Assembly: GCA_029203185.1 (NCBI GenBank)
Contig: CP119310.1
Coordinates: forward strand, 1,054,001-1,118,000
Direction of reading: 5' to 3'
DNA: 64,000 nt
Source: Candidatus Chryseobacterium colombiense
GTDB lineage: Bacteria > Bacteroidota > Bacteroidia > Flavobacteriales > Weeksellaceae
The notes under the pieces were generated by a model. The model saw only the letters and a list, made by a program, of their open reading frames with translations. It did not search any database and was not told where the DNA came from. This document shows positions 44,056 through 52,885 of the stretch, in pieces. How positions within the stretch are numbered: position 1 is the stretch's first letter; every line of letters starts with the position of its first letter. A program made the position numbers and the translations under genes.

Positions 44056-44154
44056 ATCTAATTTTTTTGAAAAAAGTTGAAAAATTATTGTTCTAAATTT
44101 CAATTATTTAGCTCTATTACTAGAGTTTTCAACTATTTTTTCTTTAATAATGTT

Positions 44155-44183
44155 TTGAAGTTTATAAAATATTCCTACCTTTG
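44155..44183 (+). promoter_or_regulatory. Promoter of the SRP RNA gene (textbook Bacteroidetes consensus)
   Basis: TTG at 44155-44157, an 18-base spacer and TACCTTTG at 44176-44183. The mature RNA begins at about 44188, five bases after the -7 box, so this site calibrates the spacing for the other promoters in the window. Confidence 0.9.
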
Positions 44184-44187
44184 CAAC

Positions 44188-44280
44188 GGCAAGTCCTAAA
44201 CAACCAGCTCCTGAGAACCCTCCAGGGTGGGAACGCAGCAAAGGTAATCGGTCGTAGCGGTGTGATTTAGGTAGCTTGCC
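44188..44280 (+). ncRNA. ffs: Signal recognition particle RNA (bacterial small type, 4.5S)
   Basis: About 93 bases that fold into one long hairpin: GGCAAG at the 5' end pairs with CTTGCC at the 3' end, and AAGTCCTAAA pairs with the TTTAGGTAGCTT side. The apical part CCAGGGTGGGAACGCAGCA-AAGG carries the conserved domain IV features (GGGAACGCAGCA) that bind Ffh. ATTTTTTATT directly follows as the terminator tail. It partners with Ffh and FtsY to target membrane proteins. The gene is divergent from the DUF4199 operon and has a perfect upstream promoter. Confidence 0.95.
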
Positions 44281-44307
44281 ATTTTTTATTGGTTTAAGTT
44301 GAAGAGA

Positions 44308-44376
44308 GGTAATTTGAAAATTATCTTTTTTTGTTTCTCAAAACTTCAACATTTTAATTCTGATTTTCAAATTACC
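44308..44376. repeat. Imperfect long inverted repeat between ffs and the MBL-fold hydrolase gene
   Basis: GGTAATTTGAAAAT (about 44308-44322) is inverted as ATTTTCAAATTACC (about 44363-44376), and GTTGAAG / CTTCAAC occur inside the same span. It lies past the stop of the leftward hydrolase gene, so it could act as a 3' hairpin. It has no clear T-run. Confidence 0.5.
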
Positions 44377-44388
44377 TTTCAACATTTT

Positions 44389-45075
44389 TTAAAATTCGAA
44401 CTCCTCTCCTAATTTTGGTAAAACAAGTTCTACATTTTTATCTGCAAAATGTTTCAATGCGCTTTCATGATCAATTTCAATCGCAGGGAAAGTATCAAAG
44501 TGACATCCGATTACCTTCGGTGTTTTCAATAATTCTGCTGCTGCAAAAGCCGCTTTTCTCGGACACATGGTGTAATGACTTCCAATAGGAAGAATAGAAA
44601 GGTCTAAATTCCCGTATAATCTTGGAAACAGCTCCATATCTGCCATTACTCCAGTATCACCAGCCAGATAAATGTTTCTACCTTCAGGAAGTCTGAAAAT
44701 ATATCCTACAGGAACACCTCCATAGCTTCCATCAGGGAAAGAACTTGTATGGTGAGCCGGAACCATGGAAATTTTAAGATCGTCGATTTTTGCCGACCCT
44801 CCTAAGTTTACGTCATCTGTATTTTTTGCCGTTTTGAAATATCCACAGATTTCAGGAACAGCTATAAGAGTGGCTTCCGAGTGAAACTCTAATACTTCCG
44901 CCACATCCGCAATATGATCTCCATGTGCATGAGTCAATAAAATATAATCAATTTTCTGAGCGGAGATATCAAACCCTGATTCTGCTTTTTTGTAGTTGTA
45001 GAAAGGGTCGCTCAAGATTGTTTTGTCTTTGTAAGTGAACAAAAAACAGTTTTGTCCTAAGTATTGTATTTTCAT
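44389..45075 (-). CDS. Metal-dependent hydrolase, MBL fold (UPF0173/YtkL type)
   Basis: A 228-residue metallo-beta-lactamase-fold protein. Metal ligands are visible in LTHAHGDHIADV near residue 48, MVPAHHTSSFPDG near residue 110, LAGDTGVM near residue 137 and the late GCHFDTFP. The opening MKIQYLGQNCFLFTY and the short length match the UPF0173 (YtkL) group, whose substrate is unknown. It is last of a leftward run menB-menA-SRPBCC-membrane protein-hydrolase with short gaps. Confidence 0.9.
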   Translation of the reverse strand: MKIQYLGQNCFLFTYKDKTILSDPFYNYKKAESGFDISAQKIDYILLTHAHGDHIADVAEVLEFHSEATLIAVPEICGYFKTAKNTDDVNLGGSAKIDDLKISMVPAHHTSSFPDGSYGGVPVGYIFRLPEGRNIYLAGDTGVMADMELFPRLYGNLDLSILPIGSHYTMCPRKAAFAAAELLKTPKVIGCHFDTFPAIEIDHESALKHFADKNVELVLPKLGEEFEF

Positions 45076-45094
45076 TTTTAATTTATTTTAAAAT

Positions 45095-45400
45095 TTATGG
45101 AGTTATAACTAGATCTACTTTCACTGACATATCACTATTGTAATAGTAGATCAGGTACAAACAATATATAATGATTACAGTTTGAAATATTTGAATAAAA
45201 ATATTCGGTTTTATCTTCTGTTTTAATATCCAGAAAGAGATCAAAAAATCAATAGTCAGAATTATTCCTAAAATGATAGGTAATATCGCAATTTCTGATA
45301 AAGATGATTCTCCAAATATTAATTCTTTAAGTAGTAACAAAAAGAAACCAACAGATAGAATTATTGATAACCAGGAAATAATTTTATAACTATTTCTCAT
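45095..45400 (-). CDS. Small membrane protein of unknown function
   Basis: A 101-residue protein with three predicted membrane helices (about 8-25, 38-60 and 68-88) and short hydrophilic ends. No family is recognised. It begins six bases after the SRPBCC gene and ends 19 bases before the hydrolase gene, so it is in the men-containing operon, although nothing links it to quinone synthesis. Confidence 0.65.
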   Translation of the reverse strand: MRNSYKIISWLSIILSVGFFLLLLKELIFGESSLSEIAILPIILGIILTIDFLISFWILKQKIKPNIFIQIFQTVIIIYCLYLIYYYNSDMSVKVDLVITP

Positions 45401-45406
45401 TGATGA

Positions 45407-45853
45407 TTATTTTGATGGAAATTTATCTTCAATTAATTTCAAATTGATTCCATGTTCAAGATAAGCTTTACAGCCATCCAAAACCGTTGTAAAACCTCCT
45501 GTATTATCATTAATGATTTTCAGCAAATCTTCTCCTTCCTGAGAAAATCCGTAGCTTTTAATAATCACAAGAGTCCCTTTTTCCATTTCTTCGAATATGT
45601 AATCTACATTCGTTGAAGGTTTTCCCCAGACGGTTTTTATTATCCGATTTTCAATAATCTGAATTACTTCAACATCTGTTTTCACTCCATACATTTCCCA
45701 TTCCCAAGTCGTTGTTTTTCCTTCTTCTAATTTTCCGGTTGATTTTGTAAACCAAAAATGAGTGGTCACTTCCGGATTAATAAATGCATTAAAAACATCT
45801 TGAACCGGCTTTCTGATCAGCATCTGAGCTTCAACGTAGACATTTGAATTCAC
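45407..45853 (-). CDS. SRPBCC (AHSA1-like) domain protein
   Basis: A 148-residue START/Bet v1-fold protein. IRKPVQDVFNAFINPEVTTHFWFTKSTGKLEEG and the WEWEMYGVKTDVEV strand are characteristic of the AHSA1/ATPase-activator subgroup, which binds hydrophobic ligands or partner proteins. It lies 11 bases after menA. Role unknown; it may simply ride in the operon. Confidence 0.85.
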   Translation of the reverse strand: MNSNVYVEAQMLIRKPVQDVFNAFINPEVTTHFWFTKSTGKLEEGKTTTWEWEMYGVKTDVEVIQIIENRIIKTVWGKPSTNVDYIFEEMEKGTLVIIKSYGFSQEGEDLLKIINDNTGGFTTVLDGCKAYLEHGINLKLIEDKFPSK

Positions 45854-45864
45854 AATTTTATATT

Positions 45865-46794
45865 TTAATGGAAAAAATTAAGTCCAAAAGCGGTAAGAAC
45901 TGCCATTACAAAAGTCATAATTCCAACCTGCTTTAAAAACGGATCAAGTTCTTTAGGATTTTTTACCGCCATGATCTGTCTTCTTAGTTTCATTAACGGA
46001 AGCATAAGAATCATCACAATAAAAACGTAATAGTTTTGCGTCTGGAAGAATCCGTTTACTGCTAAAAACATCAACATTAAAATTAATGGAAGCTGCAGAA
46101 GAATCATTTCGTAGATCATTGCATTTTTAAATCCGATTCTCAGTGCAAAACTGTTTTTTCCTGACAGTTTATCACTTTCGATATCTCTCATGTTATTCAG
46201 ATTTAAAACAGCCATACTCATCATTCCAATGGCTGTTCCCGGCAATAACATATCCCAACTGAACGATTTTGTAAATAAGAAGTAACTTCCGCATACAGAA
46301 ACCAATCCGAAAAAGATAAACACGAAAATATCTCCCAATCCCATATATCCGTAAGGTTTTTTCCCTACCGTATAACCAATCGCCGCTAAAATAGAAGCAA
46401 CTCCCAATCCGATGAAAATATAAAATTCTTTCATATAATTCGGAATGAACGCAACATATAAAAGGGCAACTGTTGCTACAAAAGATAAAACAGAGAAAAG
46501 AATCACTGCATTTTTCATTTGCTTCGCGGTAATTTTCCCTGAAGCCACCGCTCTTGTTTCTGCTTCTGAAGCTCGTTTTGCATCTGTTCCTTTTACTCCG
46601 TCTCCATAATCATTAGCGTAATTCGAAAGAACCTGATATAACAAAGTCACAACCAATGCTAATGCAAAGATTCTCCAGTCCCATGTTCCGCCTTCACCGT
46701 AAAGTCTCCATTTAGCAATGAAAGCTCCCATTATAATTCCGCTCAGTGAAAGCGGCAATGTACGTAGCCTTGCGGCTTTTATCCAATCAGTCAT
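45865..46794 (-). CDS. menA: 1,4-dihydroxy-2-naphthoate polyprenyltransferase
   Basis: A 309-residue UbiA-superfamily membrane enzyme that attaches the polyprenyl tail to DHNA in menaquinone synthesis. WIKAARLRTLPLSLSGIIMG opens the protein. The first Asp-rich motif is in LSNYANDYGDGVKG near residue 65, with the second in LNNMRDIESDKLSGK near residue 200. Eight to nine membrane helices fill the rest. It follows menB by 73 bases, together covering two adjacent steps of the pathway. Confidence 0.93.
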   Translation of the reverse strand: MTDWIKAARLRTLPLSLSGIIMGAFIAKWRLYGEGGTWDWRIFALALVVTLLYQVLSNYANDYGDGVKGTDAKRASEAETRAVASGKITAKQMKNAVILFSVLSFVATVALLYVAFIPNYMKEFYIFIGLGVASILAAIGYTVGKKPYGYMGLGDIFVFIFFGLVSVCGSYFLFTKSFSWDMLLPGTAIGMMSMAVLNLNNMRDIESDKLSGKNSFALRIGFKNAMIYEMILLQLPLILMLMFLAVNGFFQTQNYYVFIVMILMLPLMKLRRQIMAVKNPKELDPFLKQVGIMTFVMAVLTAFGLNFFH

Positions 46795-46815
46795 ATATTA
46801 TAATTGATAAACGAT

Positions 46816-46853
46816 AATTGATAAATAATATTCGATGTTATCATTTATCAATT
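46816..46853. repeat. AT-rich inverted/direct repeat between menB and menA
   Basis: AATTGATAAAT (46816-46826) is inverted as ATTTATCAATT (46843-46853), and AATTGATAAA is also repeated directly at 46802-46811. It could form a weak hairpin in the menB-menA spacer. There is no T-run. Confidence 0.45.
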
Positions 46854-46867
46854 ACCAATTATTTTTT

Positions 46868-47704
46868 TTAAGATATCCATTTATCTTTTCCGAAATTCGG
46901 CTTTCTTTTTTCTAAGAATGCATTTCTTCCTTCCTGAGCTTCTTCTGTCATATAAGCCAAACGAGTTGCTTCGCCTGCGAAAACCTGCTGTCCAACCATA
47001 CCGTCATCTGTAAGGTTCATCGCAAATTTCAGCATTCTGATTGATGTCGGAGATTTTGCCAGAATTTCCTGAGCCCATTCGTAAGCTGTATCTTCTAATT
47101 CGTCATGAGGAATTACAGCATTTACCATTCCCATTTCGAAAGCTTCCTGAGCGGAGTAGTTTCTTCCTAAAAAGAAAATTTCACGAGCTTTTTTCTGTCC
47201 TACCATTTTTGCTAAATAGGCAGAACCGTACCCTCCGTCAAAACTTGTAACATCTGCATCGGTTTGTTTGAAAATAGCGTGCTCTTTACTGGCCAATGTC
47301 AGATCACAAACCACATGAAGAGAATGTCCTCCTCCAACAGCCCATCCCGGAACAACTGCAATAACAGCTTTTGGCATGAAACGAATTAAACGCTGAACTT
47401 CCAAAATATTCAACCGATGTCTTCCGTCTTCTCCCACATATCCTTGATGTCCCCTTGCTTTTTGATCTCCACCACTGCAGAAAGCCCAACCTCCGTCTTT
47501 TGGACTTGGTCCTTCACCAGAAAGCAATACAACACCTATCGACGAATCTTCTGATGCATCATAAAAAGCATCATATAATTCTGAAGTAGTTTTAGGTCTG
47601 AAAGCGTTTCGAACTTCCGGTCTGTTAAAAGCAACTCGCGCTACACCATTACATTTTTTGTAAGTAATATCATCGTATTCTTTGACGGTTTTCCACTCGA
47701 TCAT
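46868..47704 (-). CDS. menB: 1,4-dihydroxy-2-naphthoyl-CoA synthase
   Basis: A 278-residue crotonase-fold enzyme that cyclises o-succinylbenzoyl-CoA to DHNA-CoA. Conserved pieces are RPEVRNAFRPKT, the SGEGPSPKDGGWAFCSGGDQKARG segment near residue 75, GWAVGGGHSLHVVCDL (oxyanion hole and bicarbonate site) and TDADVTSFDGGYGSAYLA. ATG 47704 (MIEWKTV) is taken rather than an upstream in-frame start seven codons earlier. A CAAAGATA box (TATCTTTG on the minus strand, 47730-47723) lies about 20 bases upstream and supports this start. Confidence 0.95.
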   Translation of the reverse strand: MIEWKTVKEYDDITYKKCNGVARVAFNRPEVRNAFRPKTTSELYDAFYDASEDSSIGVVLLSGEGPSPKDGGWAFCSGGDQKARGHQGYVGEDGRHRLNILEVQRLIRFMPKAVIAVVPGWAVGGGHSLHVVCDLTLASKEHAIFKQTDADVTSFDGGYGSAYLAKMVGQKKAREIFFLGRNYSAQEAFEMGMVNAVIPHDELEDTAYEWAQEILAKSPTSIRMLKFAMNLTDDGMVGQQVFAGEATRLAYMTEEAQEGRNAFLEKRKPNFGKDKWIS

Positions 47705-47832
47705 TTTTGTAAAAATTTTTCTCAAAGATACGGAATTGCAGAGAATTTTAACATTGATTTTTGATGAGAATAAAGGGAAAAGTTAACCGAATTTTCTTAA
47801 AAATCATTATATCTAATATTTGACTAAAAAAT

Positions 47833-47862
47833 AAAAAACCGAAACTAAAATGTTTCGGTTTG
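47833..47862 (-). terminator. Terminator of the gyrA-TPR unit
   Basis: AAACCGAAAC pairs perfectly with GTTTCGGTTT around a 6-base loop, and a T-run follows on the minus strand. Confidence 0.88.
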
Positions 47863-47887
47863 TATCTCGTTCTGATATTTATAGAAA

Positions 47888-48931
47888 TTATTTAGCAGCT
47901 TGTTTTGCTTGAATTTCAGCTTCTTTAGCTTTCATTTCATTGTACTTTGCTAGATTTTTAGTAATACCATATATATCTTTCAAAGTAGAAACAGCATCTA
48001 AATTTCCAGGTTGAGCTTTATACCAGCTTTCAGCGTGAGGTAAAGCCTGATCAAATCTAGCTCTTCTGGCCTCTATTAATTTAGTAGCATCATCCGGCTT
48101 AGTTTTTCTCAGACCATTAATTTCTTTTACTGCAGCATCATCATCTCCAATCGTTGTATATACTAAGTTTTGGTATGCATTACCAAGCAATTTAGGATCA
48201 TTGGCAGCAAGTGCAATTGCTTTTTTAAATGATTCAAAAGAATCATTTTTAGTAGCTGGATTTTTAGATTGTAAAACTCCTAAATTATACCAATTGGTCG
48301 CATCATTAGGATTTTTAACTAACTGCTCTTTTAGGTTCTGCATAAATTTATCTGTATTTCCAGATGCATATAATGCAGTTCCCTGATATTCTTTTAACTT
48401 AGCATTATTAGGATATTTTGCCAATCCTTTTTCGATGATAGCCAGAGCTTCATCATTTTTCTTGGCATTTAATAGTAATGTTGACAAAGTTTCGTACAAA
48501 TCCGGCTCTACACTTTTAGTCTGTTCAGTTTTAAAATCAGAATAATCCGGATTTTTTTTCATTAACTCAAAAGTATTTTTATCCAAAGGAACGGTTTGTC
48601 CTGTTTTCTTATCTTTTGCCGAATAAGTTGTTTGAACACCTGTATATCCTGAGTTGATTAAGTCAGTATAAATTTTTATAGCAGGATCTATACTATTAGC
48701 TAATGCATAACTTAGACCAGCATAATACATATAGGTTTTATCATCCTGTCCGCTACTTTTTAACAGCTCATATACTTCAATAAACTTAGGAGCCGCAACA
48801 GCATAATTCTTTGTATTATAAGCATCCATCGCCGTTTTGTTAGCGGCTTGCAACTTAGCATTTACATCCTCTTTCTGTCCGAAAGCAAAAGCAGATGCAA
48901 CAATAGCCATACCTAAAATTAGTTTCTTCAT
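47888..48931 (-). CDS. Exported TPR-repeat protein
   Basis: A 347-residue protein with a signal peptide (about 1-18, ending AFGQ). The rest is built of tetratricopeptide repeats, with clear units around residues 30-65 (AMDAYNTKNYAVAAPKFIEVYELL), 150-205 and 205-250 (DATNWYNLGVLQSK). It is probably a periplasmic or outer-membrane scaffold. It starts 28 bases after the gyrA stop, so it is likely translated from the gyrA transcript. No catalytic domain is visible. Confidence 0.82.
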   Translation of the reverse strand: MKKLILGMAIVASAFAFGQKEDVNAKLQAANKTAMDAYNTKNYAVAAPKFIEVYELLKSSGQDDKTYMYYAGLSYALANSIDPAIKIYTDLINSGYTGVQTTYSAKDKKTGQTVPLDKNTFELMKKNPDYSDFKTEQTKSVEPDLYETLSTLLLNAKKNDEALAIIEKGLAKYPNNAKLKEYQGTALYASGNTDKFMQNLKEQLVKNPNDATNWYNLGVLQSKNPATKNDSFESFKKAIALAANDPKLLGNAYQNLVYTTIGDDDAAVKEINGLRKTKPDDATKLIEARRARFDQALPHAESWYKAQPGNLDAVSTLKDIYGITKNLAKYNEMKAKEAEIQAKQAAK

Positions 48932-48959
48932 AATAACTATTTTATATTAATTGTACAAT

Positions 48960-51548
48960 TTATTCTTCTGAATCAGAATTCTCAGTTTCCTCTGCAGCGT
49001 TTTCATTTTCTACCTGAGGTATTTCTGTATTGTTTTCCTGGTTATCAGCTACAATTTCTGCTCCTTCTTCATTTTCTTCATCTTCTTCTGCTACATCTTT
49101 ATCCATTTCTACTTTTGCAATTGCTGCAATTTCGTCATTTTTCTTAAGGTTAATCATTCTTACCCCCTGCGTATTTCTACCCATCACTCTCATTTCATCC
49201 ATATTCATTCTGATCGCAACACCGGATTTATTGATAATCATCAATCCATCTTCATCTGTTACATTCTGGATAGCAATCAGATTTCCTGTTTTTTCGGTAA
49301 TGTTTAGAGTAATCACTCCTTTTCCTCCTCTGTTGGTGATTCTGTAGTCCTCAACAGCTGTTCTCTTTCCGTATCCTTTTTCAGATACCACAAGAACCGT
49401 TTCTTTCTCCACATCATTCACAACAATCATACCAATAGCCTCGTCATTATCCTCCATAGCAATACCACGAACCCCAATAGAACCTCTACCTACTTCTCTT
49501 ACCTTCTCTTCCGGGAAACGGATACATTTACCATTTTTGGTAGCAATCATGATCTGGGAATTTCCGTTTGTTAAATAAGCGCCTAACAACTGATCATTGT
49601 CTCTAATTTCAATCGCATTTACCCCGTTTACTCTCGGTCTTGAGTACGCTTCCAATGATGTCTTCTTAATAGTACCATTTTTAGTAACCATCACAACACT
49701 CATCTGATTTACGTATTCAGAGTCTTTTAAGTTATTTGTTCTGATATATGCTTTGATCTTATCATCCGGTTCAATGTTAATAAGGTTTTGTACTGCTCTT
49801 CCTTTAGCCGTTTTAGAACCTTCAGGAATTTCGAATACTCTTAACCAGTAACATCTACCTTTTTCTGTAAAGAACAACATATATTGGTGGTTTGTTGCAG
49901 AAACAATGTATTCTAAGAAGTCAGAATCTCTTGTTGTTGCCGCTTTGTTTCCTACGCCACCTCTACTTTGAATTTTATATTCCGAAAGAGAAGTTCTCTT
50001 AATATAGCCTGCGTGAGAAATAGTAAGAACTACAGATTCGTTCGGAATAATGTCTTCAATAGACATTTCACCTCCTGAATAATCGATTTCAGTTCTTCTT
50101 TCGTCGCCGTATTTTTCTTTAACTTCAATCAATTCATCCTTAATGATCTGGAATCTTCTAGGCTCATTAGCTAAAATATCTTCCAGGTCTGCAATTTCTT
50201 TCATGATTGCATCATACTCATCACGGATTTTATCGAGCTCCATTCCTGTCAAACGTGCAAGACGTAAATCTAGGATTGCCTGAGCCTGAATTTCAGAAAG
50301 TTCGAATGCTTCAATCAATCCTTCTTTTGCAGCCTGTGGGTTTGCAGAGTGACGGATAATTGAGATTGCTCTATCTAAAGAATCCTGCGTTCCGATCACT
50401 TTCATGAAACCTTCTAAGATATGTGCTCTTTCTTTTGCTTTTTTAAGCTCAAATTGAGTTCTTCTTACAATAACTTCATGTCTGTGCTCTACGAAGTGAT
50501 GAATGATGTCTTTTAGGTTTAATTGTTCCGGTCTACCATGAACCAGAGCAATATTATTAACACTGAAAGATGTCTGAAGTGAAGTATATTTATATAATAA
50601 ATTTAAAACAACATTAGGAATTGCATCATTTTTCAATTCATAAACGATACGAAGACCTCTTCTGTCCGACTCATCTCTGATTTCATAAATTCCTGGAATT
50701 TTTTCATCTTTAACAAGTTCGGCAGTTCTTGCAATCATTTCAGCCTTGTTTACCTGATAAGGAATTTCGTTGACGATAATCGCATTTCTGTTTCCGATTT
50801 CTTCGAAAGCAACTTTAGCTCTAAGAACCACTCTTCCTCTACCTGTATGGAAAGCATCTCTTACCCCATCATATCCATAAATAATCCCGCCAGTCGGGAA
50901 ATCCGGAGCGATGATGTGCTGCATTAATTCATCAATTGTAATTTCTCTGTTATCAATATAAGCACAGATTGCATTTACGGCCTCAGTTAAATTATGAGGA
51001 GCCATATTTGTCGCCATCCCTACTGCAATACCGGAAGTTCCGTTTACCAAAAGGTTTGGAATTTTTGAAGGCATTACTGTCGGCTCTTGCAAACTGTCGT
51101 CGAAGTTATTCTGAAAATCAACTGTTTCTTTGTCTAAGTCAGAAAGAACCTCATCAGAGATTTTTTTCAACCTTGCTTCAGTATAACGCATTGCTGCAGG
51201 TGGGTCACCATCCATAGAACCAAAGTTACCCTGACCATCTACCTGAGGATAACGCAAACTCCAGTCCTGAGCCATTCTCACCATTGCATCATATACAGAG
51301 GAGTCTCCATGCGGGTGATATTTACCCAAAACATCCCCAACAATTCTCGCAGATTTTAAATATTTTCTATTAGAAAAAACCCCTAATCCATACATACCGT
51401 AAAGTACTCTTCTATGAACAGGTTTCAAACCGTCTCTTACGTCTGGTAACGCTCTTGAAACGATAACCGACATCGAATAATCGATATAAGACGACTTCAT
51501 TTCATCAACAATGTTGATAGGAATCAATCTTTCTCCTTCTTTTTGCAT
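48960..51548 (-). CDS. gyrA: DNA gyrase subunit A
   Basis: An 862-residue type II topoisomerase subunit that cuts and rejoins DNA during negative supercoiling. The N-terminal breakage-reunion domain contains the catalytic Tyr in AAMRYTEARL, and the quinolone region KYHPHGDSSVYDAMVRM, in which the residues equivalent to E. coli Ser83 and Asp87 are the sensitive forms. The C-terminal beta-pinwheel includes the GyrA box QRGGKG-like segments (SRGGVGNKA and NRGGKGVITL) and ends in a highly acidic tail rich in Glu and Asn. ATG 51548 (MQKEGERLIP) is taken instead of a TTG two codons upstream. Confidence 0.97.
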   Translation of the reverse strand: MQKEGERLIPINIVDEMKSSYIDYSMSVIVSRALPDVRDGLKPVHRRVLYGMYGLGVFSNRKYLKSARIVGDVLGKYHPHGDSSVYDAMVRMAQDWSLRYPQVDGQGNFGSMDGDPPAAMRYTEARLKKISDEVLSDLDKETVDFQNNFDDSLQEPTVMPSKIPNLLVNGTSGIAVGMATNMAPHNLTEAVNAICAYIDNREITIDELMQHIIAPDFPTGGIIYGYDGVRDAFHTGRGRVVLRAKVAFEEIGNRNAIIVNEIPYQVNKAEMIARTAELVKDEKIPGIYEIRDESDRRGLRIVYELKNDAIPNVVLNLLYKYTSLQTSFSVNNIALVHGRPEQLNLKDIIHHFVEHRHEVIVRRTQFELKKAKERAHILEGFMKVIGTQDSLDRAISIIRHSANPQAAKEGLIEAFELSEIQAQAILDLRLARLTGMELDKIRDEYDAIMKEIADLEDILANEPRRFQIIKDELIEVKEKYGDERRTEIDYSGGEMSIEDIIPNESVVLTISHAGYIKRTSLSEYKIQSRGGVGNKAATTRDSDFLEYIVSATNHQYMLFFTEKGRCYWLRVFEIPEGSKTAKGRAVQNLINIEPDDKIKAYIRTNNLKDSEYVNQMSVVMVTKNGTIKKTSLEAYSRPRVNGVNAIEIRDNDQLLGAYLTNGNSQIMIATKNGKCIRFPEEKVREVGRGSIGVRGIAMEDNDEAIGMIVVNDVEKETVLVVSEKGYGKRTAVEDYRITNRGGKGVITLNITEKTGNLIAIQNVTDEDGLMIINKSGVAIRMNMDEMRVMGRNTQGVRMINLKKNDEIAAIAKVEMDKDVAEEDEENEEGAEIVADNQENNTEIPQVENENAAEETENSDSEE

Positions 51549-51698
51549 AAACAAATTTTATTATAATGATAGTCAGACGCTTAGCTGTATGTCTGAAAAT
51601 TATTCTTTTTGAATTTTTATTAACGGGCTAATTTACGAAAAATTTGCCGATTTTTGCAGTAAAATTTATCCACAAGAATCTTAAAAATTCATAAAAAT

Positions 51699-52013
51699 AT
51701 GAGCGTATTAAGTATAACTTTCCACTGCACGAAAACTCATCTTGAAGAGTGGGAAAATTATATTGACGAAACACTGGTTTTAATGACAGAAAATTTAATG
51801 GATGTCAACAAATATATTCTTTCCGAAGTACACAGTGAGTACATTGAAGAAGGGAAAAATTACAATCTCCTTTTGCTTTTCGACAATGATGGACTGAGAG
51901 ATGATTTCGTAAAAAGTGAACTGGAAAATATTGCTGAAAGAATTGAAAAAAAGTTCGGACAGGAAGTAATGATCTTTAATACTTTTCTCAATCCTAAAAA
52001 ATCAAGATTTTAA
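51699..52013 (+). CDS. DUF4286-like small protein
   Basis: A 104-residue cytosolic protein with a ferredoxin-like alternating pattern: VLSITFHCTKTHLEEWENYID, then LSEVHSEYIEEGKNYNLLLLF and a terminal VMIFNTFLNPKKSRF. This resembles DUF4286 proteins, which are short, Bacteroidetes-rich and uncharacterised. It is divergent from gyrA and convergent with the small lipoprotein gene, with a bidirectional terminator after it. Confidence 0.8.
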   Translation: MSVLSITFHCTKTHLEEWENYIDETLVLMTENLMDVNKYILSEVHSEYIEEGKNYNLLLLFDNDGLRDDFVKSELENIAERIEKKFGQEVMIFNTFLNPKKSRF

Positions 52014-52026
52014 TTTAACCAATAAA

Positions 52027-52060
52027 ACAAAAGCACTGAAAATTTTCAGTGCTTTTTATT
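52027..52060. terminator. Bidirectional terminator
   Basis: AAAAGCACTGAAAA pairs perfectly with TTTTCAGTGCTTTT, between the DUF4286-like gene and the convergent lipoprotein gene. Confidence 0.9.
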
Positions 52061-52064
52061 TCAA

Positions 52065-52286
52065 TTACCATCTATGATTATGGTGATGTCCAAAACCCCT
52101 GTGATACCCATAATGATGTCCACCATAATATCCTCCGTGACCATAAATATATACTCTATCACCATATCTAGGTCCGTACACTCTATATCCAGCCGGAGCT
52201 CTTCCTACATAGTCCTCTCGAACCATACATGAGGTAAGGGTAAAAAATAACACCGATACACTCATGATTTTGATTAAATTTTTCAT
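52065..52286 (-). CDS. Small His/Gly/Tyr-rich lipoprotein
   Basis: A 73-residue lipoprotein with lipobox LTSC near residue 20. The mature peptide of about 53 residues is dominated by Gly, Tyr and His (GHGGYYGGHHYGYHRG and the terminal FGHHHNHRW). Such composition can bind transition metals or make a flexible surface layer. It lies upstream-to-downstream next to another His-rich exported protein at 52483, but a terminator separates them. Function unknown. Confidence 0.72.
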   Translation of the reverse strand: MKNLIKIMSVSVLFFTLTSCMVREDYVGRAPAGYRVYGPRYGDRVYIYGHGGYYGGHHYGYHRGFGHHHNHRW

Positions 52287-52447
52287 TTTGTTGCTCTTCT
52301 CAACTTTCTAACAGAAAGATCAATAGGAATGCCCAAACAGTCATTAAGTTATTAAAATAAAATTAAAAAATAAAGCATACGATACTTGTTAGTTTAATAA
52401 TAAGCAAATCATACACCTAAGAATGAGCGATCTCGAATTAAGTTCAT

Positions 52448-52477
52448 AAAAAAATGACTGTTAGCAACAGTCATTTA
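52448..52477 (-). terminator. Terminator of the His-rich protein gene
   Basis: An 11-bp perfect stem, AAATGACTGTT / AACAGTCATTT, with a 3-base loop. A T-run follows on the minus strand. Confidence 0.9.
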
Positions 52478-52482
52478 TATTT

Positions 52483-52779
52483 TTATAATTTCACTATAAT
52501 TACAGGTCTAGAAACACGATGCGGTCTGTGAGAGTAATATCTTGGTCTTACAGGTTCGTAGTAATACCTTTTATAGTGATGTCTCGGTGGACGATGATAA
52601 ACTACGGGTCTATAATAAGGTCTAGGCGGACCATAATAATAATGTTTTGAATGCTTTGGTCCGTGACCATGACCGTGCCCATCTCCATGTCCATGACCTC
52701 TCTGCATTGGTGAAGCCTGATAGAAAGCAAAGGAAAAGATGATTAAGAAAAATCCTAATACTTTAGTTAAAAAATTCAT
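52483..52779 (-). CDS. Small exported His/Pro/Tyr/Arg-rich protein
   Basis: A 98-residue protein with a signal peptide (about 1-23). The mature part starts with a GHGHGDGHGHGHG run near residue 28, then continues with repeated YYR/HRPP/RHHY motifs and is very basic. The His run is a likely metal-binding site, and the Tyr/Arg/Pro rest resembles cell-wall or outer-membrane associated small proteins of Flavobacteriia. A TAAATTTG box (52800-52793, minus strand) precedes it. Function unknown. Confidence 0.72.
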   Translation of the reverse strand: MNFLTKVLGFFLIIFSFAFYQASPMQRGHGHGDGHGHGHGPKHSKHYYYGPPRPYYRPVVYHRPPRHHYKRYYYEPVRPRYYSHRPHRVSRPVIIVKL

Positions 52780-52885
52780 AGCAAGTTATTTTCAAATTTA
52801 CATTACGAAACTTACAAGACTAATGCCAATAGTGCATTATTATTGAATTATATGAAAATTTTAAGAAAATTTATTACTTTTTTTG

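Noticed and set aside
49030..49347. Plus-strand frame opposite the gyrA C-terminus
   Set aside because: Low-complexity Ser/Ile-rich translation that mirrors the acidic gyrA tail.
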